DNA from: Candidatus Njordarchaeota archaeon
Lineage (GTDB): Archaea; Thermoproteota; JANJXX01; Panguiarchaeales; Panguiarchaeaceae
Assembly: GCA_029855985.1 (NCBI GenBank)
Contig: JAGSHR010000175.1
Coordinates: 1-26,462 of the forward strand
Length of the DNA: 26,462 nucleotides
Direction: 5' to 3'
Position numbers and translations under genes: made by a program. The notes under the pieces are model-generated. The model did not search any database. It saw nothing but the letters and a program-made list of their open reading frames with translations, and was not told where the DNA came from. Positions 7,545 to 14,428 of this stretch are shown piece after piece. Numbering within the stretch: the stretch's first letter is position 1; each line of letters begins with the position of its first letter.

Positions 7545-8933
7545 TCATGAAAATTCTTTCACTTTATTGACTACTTGTGTATTTAGCTTATTGATTAGCA
7601 TTGTGCCATATAGTGCCTTCCAAGTCACATCCCTAATATGAACTGTTGCCCACTCGCCTAAAAAATCTCTAGCACCCTCAGGATCATCTACATAAACTAG
7701 CTTGTAATTTTTAGTCCTGCCTATCAATCTTTTATCATCCATATCAAGAATTAGAACATCAAATTTATTGTGTAGGAATTCTAAGTTTTTTTCTAGGCTT
7801 ATCTTACGAACAAGCCTGGATATCTCAGCTGATCTTTTTTTAGCTAGACCACTATGAACCTTCGGGTACATTTTTGATGCAACAGTCATTGGTCGGTCAC
7901 CATATCTTGAAACATTAACTACATCCGGCCTTGTCTCTTGCAAAAGTTTCAATGTTAGATAATGATCCTCCTCGGTCTCCCCTGGAAATGCTACTATTAT
8001 ATCTGTAGCTATCGAAACATCGTTCCCCAACTTTCGCCTAATGATCTTTACTTCCTCCTTAAAGAGATCTGCTTTATGGCCCCTTTTCATCAATTCAAGA
8101 ATTCTATCCGAACCAGATTGAACAGGTATGTGTAAAAACTTGTATATCTTGTTACACTCTTTCATTACATCTAATAGTCGATCTAAAACTGGATATATCG
8201 TGTTTGGACTGGCCATTCCAACTCTAACCATGAACTCCCCACGAATTTCACATATTTTTTCAAGTAATTCAGCTAAGTCCGTTTTAATATCTGTACCATA
8301 TGGACCTAAGTCTTGTCCTGTTAGTCTGATCTCCTTCACGCCTTTCTCAACAAATTTTTTCACGAGTTTTATAATTGAATCTGGAGGGTACGAATAATGG
8401 TGCCCCCTTGCAAATTTGGTTATACAGAACGTACATGTACCTAGACAACCTTGGGATATGGGTATAACCCCAACCCTTTCTTCACTAGGATTATCACTAT
8501 TTAATAGTATGGAAGGTTTTTCTAAATAGACCTTACCTATGGCTTTTATTGTTTCCCCTTTTAGAGCTTTTTTTACGTACTCCGTAATTTTATCGATATG
8601 ATAAGGGCCTACGAGACTTGCCTTGGGATTTATTTTCTTCACGAGATTTGGTAGAGCTTCTGCCATGCAACCTGCTACGATTAAAGGTTTATTAAGAGTT
8701 GAGAGCGCTTTTATTCTATATCGCATTCTATCCTCTGTGACTTTCTTTACAATACATGTGTTAATAATTATAATATCTGCGTCGTACGGCGAGAACGCTC
8801 TTTCAAACCCGCTCAGGCGCAGTAAATTCTCCATTGCTTCAGTGTCATATGCATTAGCAGCACATCCATAAGATTCAATGTAATATTTTACCAACGGGCT
8901 CACCTGAGATACGCCATCATAAATATCCATCAT
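7545..8933 (-). CDS. tRNA-t6A37 methylthiotransferase (radical SAM, e-MtaB type)
   Basis: Adds a methylthio group to N6-threonylcarbamoyladenosine at tRNA position 37. The 462-residue protein has the full family order. The N-terminal UPF0004 domain starts YYIESYGCAANAYDTE and has cluster cysteines C24, C60 and C89. The radical SAM domain has SQGCLGTCTFC (C163, C167, C170), and a C-terminal TRAM-like domain spans about 390-455. The YGCAxNxxD start is typical of the archaeal/eukaryal e-MtaB (CDKAL1) branch. The start is uncertain. ATG 8933 lies about 32 nt from a TATA-like TTATATTATAAT (about 8958-8970) and would be leaderless. TTG 8894 has a strong GGTGAG ribosome site five bases upstream and begins just before the conserved domain. 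Confidence 0.92.
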   Translation of the reverse strand: MMDIYDGVSQVSPLVKYYIESYGCAANAYDTEAMENLLRLSGFERAFSPYDADIIIINTCIVKKVTEDRMRYRIKALSTLNKPLIVAGCMAEALPNLVKKINPKASLVGPYHIDKITEYVKKALKGETIKAIGKVYLEKPSILLNSDNPSEERVGVIPISQGCLGTCTFCITKFARGHHYSYPPDSIIKLVKKFVEKGVKEIRLTGQDLGPYGTDIKTDLAELLEKICEIRGEFMVRVGMASPNTIYPVLDRLLDVMKECNKIYKFLHIPVQSGSDRILELMKRGHKADLFKEEVKIIRRKLGNDVSIATDIIVAFPGETEEDHYLTLKLLQETRPDVVNVSRYGDRPMTVASKMYPKVHSGLAKKRSAEISRLVRKISLEKNLEFLHNKFDVLILDMDDKRLIGRTKNYKLVYVDDPEGARDFLGEWATVHIRDVTWKALYGTMLINKLNTQVVNKVKEFS

Positions 8934-9030
8934 GAGTTATCTATCATGTATTAATAGTGGGATTATAATATAACATCTTTATCAAGGAGACAAGAAGTTT
9001 TATTTTACTAGAAAGACGAAATATTTCGAT

Positions 9031-9051
9031 AAGAAAATAGAAGCAGAAGAA
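9031..9051 (-). terminator. T-rich tract downstream of the 5S precursor
   Basis: Reading the minus strand, GTTCTTCTGCTTCTATTTTC directly follows the 3' arm of the 12-bp flanking stem. It is a plausible archaeal terminator for the 5S transcript. Confidence 0.45.
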
Positions 9052-9200
9052 CGACCCTAGGAATTTCCGCGTTCAGATGAGTGCGGGTATTACCACCCCC
9101 CTATGGCCCTCCCGAAGGAGAGCAGAGGGCTCTCCCGCGGCCTCCCGGACCGCAGTACTCACCCTCCGTGGGGGTGCTTGACTTACGGTTCCTAGGGTCG
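9052..9200 (-). ncRNA. Precursor of permuted 5S rRNA with flanking stem and BHB-like splice motif
   Basis: The minus-strand transcript starts with CGACCCTAGGAA (9200-9189) and ends with its perfect complement TTCCTAGGGTCG (9063-9052), a 12-bp stem. Next to it CCGT (9188-9185) pairs with GCGG (9070-9067), giving a 4-bp central helix with one U-G pair. It is followed on each strand by a 3-nt bulge: AAG (9184-9182) and AAA (9066-9064). This is the archaeal bulge-helix-bulge arrangement, with both bulges 3' of the central helix as in tRNA introns. Cleavage after the second bulge base on each side would free 9182-9065. The inner flanking helix is weak, so this is a relaxed BHB. The central strand GCGG is also the 3' strand of mature helix III, so the precursor and mature folds are alternatives. 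Confidence 0.8.
9065..9182 (-). rRNA. 5S ribosomal RNA, circularly permuted gene (predicted 118-nt circular product)
   Basis: All 5S elements are present but in rotated order. Reading the transcript: loop B (GTCAAG), helix II 3' strand CACCCCC (9176-9170), then the helix V/IV arm. In that arm GAGGG (9166-9162) pairs with CCCTC (9129-9125), and GCGGTC (9153-9148) pairs with GGCCGC (9142-9137), with the loop E bases GAGTAC and GGGAGAG. Then follow helix I, GCTCTCC (9123-9117) with GGAGGGC (9112-9106), closed by a TTCG tetraloop (9116-9113); helix II 5' strand GGGGGTG (9100-9094); and helix III, CCGC (9086-9083) with GCGG (9070-9067), plus loop C CACTCATCTGAAC. In ordinary 5S genes helix I holds the two ends; here it is sealed, and the ends lie in loop B. 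Joining 9065 to 9182 recreates CGGAAGUCAAGC, matching the conserved CGGAAGUUAAGC. No linear 5S copy is seen in the window. Confidence 0.9.
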
Positions 9201-9221
9201 AAATCTAATAATCCTAAGATA

Positions 9222-9231
9222 GTTTAAAAAG
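9222..9231 (-). promoter_or_regulatory. Strong TATA/BRE promoter of the 5S gene
   Basis: The minus strand reads CCGAAAACTTTTTAAAC: a BRE-like purine tract followed by TTTTTAAAC. It lies about 26 nt upstream of 9200, so transcription should start at or next to the first base of the flanking stem. The 5S gene is thus its own transcription unit, separate from the 16S gene. Confidence 0.75.
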
Positions 9232-9582
9232 TTTTCGGTTTCTATTTTGCACTTTAAGCACTCTCATAAGCGCATAATTTTTAACGAAAACTCTGTCGGA
9301 AACACGAAATAAACCCATAAGACGAATCGATTAAACTTAATCCAGATCGGATCAGAGACAGGAGAAAAAACCATTAATGCTATTGTATTCGCTTCTTTAT
9401 ATAGTTTATTGAAATAATTGCTTTTAGTGCGAATAAAGGTTTTTGGTGTCTCCCCTAGTTGTGGGACTTAAACTTATTGCAACACTCTTGATGGTTTCCG
9501 AGCTAAGTTCATATGAGCTAAGTTGATGGAAATAATGGAGTTAAACCTCTAATACATAGCCTTTCGTCGAATGCCCAAAGAA
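9232..9582. other. Intergenic region without a supported gene
   Basis: About 350 nt between the 5S promoter and an inverted repeat. It is AT-rich and I see no coding frame with good content. GAGCTAAGTT is repeated at 9500-9509 and 9515-9524, and TTGATGG occurs on either side of it. No RNA gene can be supported. Confidence 0.5.
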
Positions 9583-9604
9583 CCTCAACGCTGAGGCGTT
9601 GGGG
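9583..9604. repeat. 9-bp inverted repeat (hairpin) upstream of the HerA-like gene
   Basis: CCTCAACGC (9583-9591) and GCGTTGGGG (9596-9604) form a stem with one G-U pair and loop TGAG. Such hairpins occur at ends of IS200/IS605-type elements, but no transposase is present, so a remnant is only a possibility. It could also be a terminator or regulatory hairpin. Confidence 0.5.
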
Positions 9605-9637
9605 GTTAACCAAAAGGGTTCTCTATTGGTATTAAAT

Positions 9638-12211
9638 ATGCAATATCCAGGAAAAAAGAAAAGTAACATCGAGTTAATCAATGTGGACAACAGATTATTA
9701 TTTGCTGTTAAAAAGAATTTGGGTTGGGATCTCTTTGCAATATATTTAGTCTCGCCCCAGCATGGCAACTACAAAAATTTGGACCTACTCCAGCACAATG
9801 CCAATTTTGATTTGATCTTGTGCAGCAACGATATGAAGAACATTTCTGTTAGTTTTCTTTTCATTAGGAGGCAAAATATCTTCAAAGTGCTATTGATATT
9901 TCATAAATCGATACTTTATTTGACAAACAGAAACATTAACGACTTTTTTGATAAAGTCGACGGATTTATAAGTTTTTTTAGTATTCTAAATGCAACCTCG
10001 CAACCTTTTCTTGTGAACGAAAAACAATTTAGAAAGATTATCTTTAACAAATTCTATTTTTTGCGAAGGATAGGTATCCTTGAATTATATCGCGAAGAGA
10101 ACCCCCTTATTAAGATAAGTAAAAGAGAAGAGGACCTAAGTGAACTTCATATAGATACTTCTCTTCAAAATTTCCAAATAAGATTTCCTGAACACTCAAC
10201 TGGTTTTTTGGTAACACTAAAGTGCTCAAACAAAACAAGGATTTTCTATCCTAAGGCAAATGGTTCACCTAGGCAAAGTATAATACTATCAATGGCTATT
10301 TTCGGAAAGAATGATAAACGCTTTTCCTACAAAAAACCTATGAATGATATTATATCGCTACTTGTCGCATTAGGGATCATTAAGAAGCGAAACTATTTAA
10401 GGGAAACTTACAATAAAAAAACAATTTTCTCCTTAATTACAAAACAACCGCTCTTAATACCAAATATGCCCGTAGAATCAAGTTTATTTAATAAGGTTGT
10501 TCAAATTTTCGTATCGCTCGCGATAATCTGGAGCCCACAGGAAGAGAGAACCCCACTGAATACGGTAATCCTTAAGGAAAAATCCCGAGGAGACATATTC
10601 ATAGGCTACCAGAAATTTGGAAATATGAAAGCGCTGCCTTTCTACCTTACATTAGATGATCTAGAGAGGCATGTTTTAATAGTGGGCCCCTCGGGAAAAG
10701 GTAAAACACGCTTAGCAATGCAAATCGTGAAAGAAATAGTTAATAAAGGACTTGGAAATGTTTGGATAATCGATTTTCACGGAGAATACCAGTATCTCAA
10801 AGACATGGGATTTTTACACATAACTTTTGACGACCCTTTGAATCCAATAGGGTTAAATATCTTCGATACCAAAGAGGACCCTCAAGATTATGCCTACTTT
10901 TTATCTAGACTGTATTCTGAAACACTCAAAGGGACGTCTTTTGAGCTTTCCCCCCAGATGGAGTATATTTTCCACGAGAGTATTTTTAGAACTATTGTGG
11001 AGGATAAGGAAATATTAAGAAATGCTTTAGGTTTCATAATAAATCTGTGGAGTGCCTCTAATCAAACAATTAAGGTCCAAATGCATAATACTTTCTTCGC
11101 TATTATAAATCGGGTGAGACCTCTCTTTACGGGGGTTATTTCATCCATATTTTGGGTTAAGGAAACTAATTTAAACTTTGACAATCTCGTGGGTAAAAAT
11201 GTCATATTTGATTTATCATCACTTGTACACAAGGGGGCCTCTAAAAGGGACCTCATAATACTTATGAACATATTGTTAAAATTGTTGTTCAATACCCTTT
11301 TGAAAACAATGAATTACGACTTGAATAGAAGAACGTTCTTAGTAATAGAGGAAGCAAGGTATATTGTTCCGTGGCGAAATAGACAGAGTGCTGCGGACAC
11401 TTCTATTATAGAGGATTTTGCGATTCTTGCTCGAAAGTATGGCTTGTCGCTTATCACAATTACTCAATCATTCTCATCGATATCTACTGATATTATCGAA
11501 AATGTTGGTACTTTTTTTCTATTGGGAGCTGACCCCAAAGCGACAGATATACCGATAATAGAACTACCAGAAGCCATAAGTGCTAGTAAGTTACCCCCCA
11601 AGAACGCTTTAGTCTTTACAACTACCATTCCTGGAATCGTTCATATCGAAATTAACCACATTTCCAAAAAAGTTCAAAAGAGAACTAACGTTAGAGAGGA
11701 ACGTATAATTAAAGTAAAACAAAACGTGATGAAAAAATATGAGCCATTACTACTACCTTTCGATTATGTTGTCGGATTACTTATTAATGAAAGCATAAAT
11801 GAGGATAATCTAAAAGAATACCTTCGAGACGATGATGCAGTGAATACATGCACAGATGAATTCAGTGGTCATATCAATACACTGAACTACGTTACACTGA
11901 AACTTTCAAATTGGTTTTTCAATCAACACGAGAACAATATACCTAGCCAGCCATATGTAGTTATTCAAAAAGCAAGAGAAAAACCAGAGCAATTTTTTGA
12001 AATCATAAAACCAATTTTTCTAATAAAAGAAAACCAGAAACTAAGAGAATTATTACTATGCGTTCTCAGAAGAGCTTTAGACTTGGCCTATAGGAATCTC
12101 GATGAAAATACGAGACAAAAGTTATTAAAATCTGCGGAACTCGAATGGGAATTACAAGACTTGGCGCTTAACCTCATTAGACAATTTGAAAACGTTTCAG
12201 CGCTAAAATGA
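9638..12211 (+). CDS. HerA/VirB4-like P-loop ATPase, orphan
   Basis: The 857-residue protein carries a FtsK/HerA-superfamily ATPase core. Walker A is GPSGKGKT (about 350-357), preceded by DDLERHVLIV. The HerA-type strand WIIDFHGEY is at about 376-384. Walker B with its catalytic glutamates is FLVIEEAR (about 567-574), and the sensor strand LITITQSFSS lies near 605. The roughly 290 residues before the core and 150 after it match nothing I recognise. Such ATPases pump DNA in conjugation (VirB4), act in DNA end processing (HerA-NurA) or serve defence systems; no NurA, Mre11 or transfer genes adjoin. ATG 9638 was preferred over TTG 9599, which lies inside an inverted repeat. The gene is long, alone and AT-rich, and follows a noncoding stretch, suggesting an acquired or mobile origin (inference). 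Confidence 0.8.
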   Translation: MQYPGKKKSNIELINVDNRLLFAVKKNLGWDLFAIYLVSPQHGNYKNLDLLQHNANFDLILCSNDMKNISVSFLFIRRQNIFKVLLIFHKSILYLTNRNINDFFDKVDGFISFFSILNATSQPFLVNEKQFRKIIFNKFYFLRRIGILELYREENPLIKISKREEDLSELHIDTSLQNFQIRFPEHSTGFLVTLKCSNKTRIFYPKANGSPRQSIILSMAIFGKNDKRFSYKKPMNDIISLLVALGIIKKRNYLRETYNKKTIFSLITKQPLLIPNMPVESSLFNKVVQIFVSLAIIWSPQEERTPLNTVILKEKSRGDIFIGYQKFGNMKALPFYLTLDDLERHVLIVGPSGKGKTRLAMQIVKEIVNKGLGNVWIIDFHGEYQYLKDMGFLHITFDDPLNPIGLNIFDTKEDPQDYAYFLSRLYSETLKGTSFELSPQMEYIFHESIFRTIVEDKEILRNALGFIINLWSASNQTIKVQMHNTFFAIINRVRPLFTGVISSIFWVKETNLNFDNLVGKNVIFDLSSLVHKGASKRDLIILMNILLKLLFNTLLKTMNYDLNRRTFLVIEEARYIVPWRNRQSAADTSIIEDFAILARKYGLSLITITQSFSSISTDIIENVGTFFLLGADPKATDIPIIELPEAISASKLPPKNALVFTTTIPGIVHIEINHISKKVQKRTNVREERIIKVKQNVMKKYEPLLLPFDYVVGLLINESINEDNLKEYLRDDDAVNTCTDEFSGHINTLNYVTLKLSNWFFNQHENNIPSQPYVVIQKAREKPEQFFEIIKPIFLIKENQKLRELLLCVLRRALDLAYRNLDENTRQKLLKSAELEWELQDLALNLIRQFENVSALK

Positions 12212-12251
12212 GAGAAGACAATTAAAAAAGGAGAATCAGACAAAAACTTAT

Positions 12252-12845
12252 CTATTTCTTTTGCAACTTTAGTTTAGTATAGCTAAGTATCACTTTTGCT
12301 AGAAAATTGAAGGCCTCATTTATGTTTTCCCCTGTTTTTGCAGATGTTTCAATATATGGTATTTGAACGCCTACTGTTTTTGAGGTGATTTTAGCATATT
12401 CTCTCCCAGCTTCGGGAGGTACAGGATTCGGGCTACTATCCCTTATATCAATTTTGTTTCCCACCAGTACAAAAGGCAAAACCGCACCACAATGTCTCCA
12501 ATACTCAGATAGCCACTTCGGAAGATTATAATAAGTCTCAGGCCTAGTTACATCAAAAACTAAGAGAGCCCCTTGGGCACCCCTATAGTAGAGCGGTCTT
12601 ACTTCATTGTAGGCTGGCTGCCCAGCCAAGTCCCATATCAACCACTCAAACATTATTTTTCCTAAATCTGGGTCCTCATAAACATTTCTCTTAACATAGA
12701 AATCAGCACCTATCGTTCTTTTGTACTCATGTTCGAATGATTCCCCAAGATACCTTTTGGCAATAGATGTTTTACCAACTCCTCCATCTCCAATTAACAC
12801 AATCTTTACTCGTATTCTTTTCATCGGCTTCTCATAACTAGCCAT
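12252..12845 (-). CDS. Rab/Ras-like small GTPase
   Basis: A 197-residue GTPase with all G boxes. G1 is GDGGVGKT (19-26), the G2 switch I threonine is T44 (KRTIGADF), G3 is WDLAGQ (71-76, with Q76 in the position of Ras Q61), G4 is NKID (130-133) and G5 is ETSAK (166-170). The tyrosine-rich YYRGAQGALLVFDVT stretch after G3 is strongly Rab-like. There is an acidic insertion (about 56-66) between the beta strands of the interswitch. The C-terminus (LKLQKK) has no cysteine, so eukaryote-style prenylation is not expected. ATG 12845 was chosen because GGTGAT lies just upstream; the longer frame adds 15 unconserved residues. Such proteins are abundant in Asgard archaea and are thought to act with roadblock-type regulators. 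Confidence 0.93.
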   Translation of the reverse strand: MASYEKPMKRIRVKIVLIGDGGVGKTSIAKRYLGESFEHEYKRTIGADFYVKRNVYEDPDLGKIMFEWLIWDLAGQPAYNEVRPLYYRGAQGALLVFDVTRPETYYNLPKWLSEYWRHCGAVLPFVLVGNKIDIRDSSPNPVPPEAGREYAKITSKTVGVQIPYIETSAKTGENINEAFNFLAKVILSYTKLKLQKK

Positions 12846-13254
12846 CAGATCACCACTACAACATCTAAAATTATTCCCAACGATAATCACAATAGCATAT
12901 TTTAATTAAAGATAAATTGCTATATAAAATTAATTTCAAAATTAACTAACAGCTAACAACAAACATTTTTCAAGATGACATAGACCATATCTAAAAAATC
13001 ATTAAAAATAAATGTTAATTTCTTGATAATTATAAATACTAAAAAATTAACTAGTTAAGATAGACACACAAATTATCCACGAAAAGATTGCCCAAGTTTA
13101 TTCAGAAATGTCTAGCCTTATATAAACTGAATAGATACCCGCCCTAAGAGTGTACTTCTTACGGACTTTTTATAGGGACCTATTTCCCTTTTTCTAAATT
13201 CCATAACATTTAGTGTATTTTAGATTAAAATAAAAAAACTAAACTAAATCAGTA
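12846..13254. other. Intergenic region; possible small transcript near 13117-13195
   Basis: This very AT-rich stretch has no supported coding gene. Inside it CTTATATAAAC (13117-13127) resembles a TATA box. About 20-25 nt on lies a GC-richer patch with an imperfect hairpin: CCTAAGA (13143-13149) pairs with TCTTACGG (about 13157-13164). T-tracts follow at 13167-13171 and about 13186-13193. This might be a small RNA, but I cannot place it in a family. Confidence 0.3.
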
Positions 13255-13340
13255 TGGTGCGGGGGGAGGGATTCGAACCCTCGCAGGCCTACGCCACCAG
13301 AGCCTCAGTCTGGCCCCTTTGACCTCTCGGGAACCCCCGC
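13255..13340 (-). tRNA. tRNA-Leu (anticodon GAG)
   Basis: The minus strand folds as a class II tRNA. The acceptor GCGGGGG pairs with the 3' side, the anticodon arm is CCAGA-CTGAGGC-TCTGG (anticodon GAG), there is a long variable arm, and the T loop is TTCGAAT. The 3' CCA is encoded (13255-13257). No intron. It lies 16 nt downstream of tRNA-Ile on the same strand. Confidence 0.95.
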
Positions 13341-13356
13341 TTTTCTAGAATAGAAT

Positions 13357-13454
13357 TGGTGGGCCCGGGCGGATTCGAACCGCCGACCTCCCGGTCTCTG
13401 AAGACTAAAATTGCCTCTATCAGCCGGGCGCTATAGCCACTAAGCTACGGGCCC
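13357..13454 (-). tRNA. tRNA-Ile (anticodon GAT) with a 22-nt intron
   Basis: The exons fold as GGGCCCG acceptor, CCCGG/CCGGG anticodon stem and loop CTGATAA (anticodon GAT). The 22-nt intron (13396-13417) sits at the usual position 37/38. Its BHB is canonical: CTGA of the exon pairs with TCAG of the intron, with bulges TA/G and AG/A on opposite strands and an inner AGGC/GTCT helix. CCA is encoded. Its 5' end is only five bases from the end of the RNase P protein gene upstream, so both may be in one transcript. Confidence 0.96.
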
Positions 13455-13459
13455 TCATT

Positions 13460-13861
13460 TCATCTTCTATATTTTCTATGTTTTTGCTTTATAATTTTTT
13501 TGGTTTTAAACATTTTCTCCTTTGTTTTAATCTTGGAATTGAGGAAGCTTCTTGATTGACCGACTAAGTACCTCTTAGAACCGTTACATAGCGTACAAGT
13601 TATAACAATTCTTTTTCTATTACTTCTCGTTCTGACTTTCATGTTTACTCCAGGAAAAATAAATGATTTACACCTTTTGCAGTAAAAATACTTGATTTCG
13701 GGACTCCATTTTAAACCAAAATTTTTGATAAAGGATCTTACCAATTTGCCCATTTTCTTGGCAGCTTTTATTTCTCCTTTTTTATATAAGATTAAACCAT
13801 ATTGATGCAACATTCTAACATGGTTTATAGCAATTTTATTTCTTATTAATAACTTGTTCAA
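13460..13861 (-). CDS. rnp4: Ribonuclease P protein component 4 (Rpp21/RPR2 family)
   Basis: A protein subunit of archaeal RNase P, which trims tRNA 5' leaders; it works as a pair with Rpp29. The 133-residue protein has two N-terminal helices (about 8-50, with MLHQYG and KKMGKLVRSFIKN) and then a zinc ribbon. The ribbon has CKRC (61-64), the strand FPGVNMKVRTRSNRKR and CTLC (about 89-92), the usual four-cysteine layout. The tail is strongly basic, as expected for RNA binding. It is followed after five bases by tRNA-Ile and preceded after 13 bases by a small membrane protein gene, all on the minus strand. Its coding end therefore lies practically within the leader of an RNase P substrate. Confidence 0.9.
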   Translation of the reverse strand: MNKLLIRNKIAINHVRMLHQYGLILYKKGEIKAAKKMGKLVRSFIKNFGLKWSPEIKYFYCKRCKSFIFPGVNMKVRTRSNRKRIVITCTLCNGSKRYLVGQSRSFLNSKIKTKEKMFKTKKIIKQKHRKYRR

Positions 13862-13874
13862 TCTATCACCCGAA

Positions 13875-14216
13875 TTAAACTACGAGAGACCCAAACCTAA
13901 AAATCACTAAATAAACCCATAATAGAACACTTAGTTTGAAAAAAATAAAAACAGATGATGTCTCCAAGGATACTGAAGCTAACTTTCTAAATAATTCCAC
14001 TAGTATGGGCACTTCAACTGAAGCAACCAAAACCAATAAAGAAGCGTTAGGAGTTATTGCTATGATAATATAAAGAAGAGAAAAGACAATAGCTAAATTA
14101 GGAAACAAACTCTCAAATCTAAGATAATACAACGAAATCAAATTCAACCCTACAGCGGTCCCACTCATATATGAAACAAGGCGTGACAAAACAAACACCA
14201 AAAAACACATTAACAA
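13875..14216 (-). CDS. Small hydrophobic membrane protein, function unknown
   Basis: A 113-residue frame that is almost wholly hydrophobic, with about three or four membrane segments (near 3-20, 42-55, 58-75 and 88-106). I recognise no family. It lies between tRNA-Arg and the RNase P protein gene on the same strand, 13 bases before the latter. No clear ribosome binding site precedes ATG 14216, and internal ATGs (for example at 14210 or 14168) are possible starts. Coding status is moderately likely because of its length and consistent hydrophobic pattern. Confidence 0.5.
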   Translation of the reverse strand: MLMCFLVFVLSRLVSYMSGTAVGLNLISLYYLRFESLFPNLAIVFSLLYIIIAITPNASLLVLVASVEVPILVELFRKLASVSLETSSVFIFFKLSVLLWVYLVIFRFGSLVV

Positions 14217-14243
14217 CGAGAAATAAAAGCAAACAAAAACAGT

Positions 14244-14321
14244 TGGCGGGCCCGGCGGGACTCGAACCCGCGACAGACGGCTTAGGAGGCCGCCGCTCTA
14301 TCCATGCTGAGCTACGGGCCC
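14244..14321 (-). tRNA. tRNA-Arg (anticodon CCT)
   Basis: On the minus strand the acceptor GGGCCCG pairs with CGGGCCC. The anticodon arm is GCGGC-CTCCTAA-GCCGT (anticodon CCT), and the T arm is GCGGG-TTCGAGT-CCCGC. Discriminator G, with CCA encoded. No intron. Confidence 0.95.
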
Positions 14322-14340
14322 ATCCATCATTAAGTTAAAT

Positions 14341-14416
14341 TGGTGCGCGGGCCGGGATTCGAACCCGGGCAATCGGCTTGGGAGGCCGACGTCCTAACCA
14401 GCTAGACCACCCGCGC
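14341..14416 (-). tRNA. tRNA-Gly (anticodon CCC)
   Basis: On the minus strand the acceptor is GCGCGGG with CCCGCGC, and the anticodon arm is TCGGC-CTCCCAA-GCCGA (anticodon CCC). The T arm is CCGGG/CCCGG with TTCGAAT. CCA encoded, no intron. It lies 19 nt upstream of tRNA-Arg. Confidence 0.95.
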
Positions 14417-14428
14417 AGGATACAATTT

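Noticed and set aside
9052..9200. Reading the region as a rho-independent terminator or a riboswitch because of its long inverted repeat
   Set aside because: The inside contains all 5S rRNA helices and conserved loops, which explains the structure much better.
9541..9768. 75-residue minus-strand frame across the inverted repeat, considered as a transposase (TnpB) end
   Set aside because: No recognisable TnpB motif, and it overlaps the start of the HerA-like gene; kept only as a possible IS-like hairpin.
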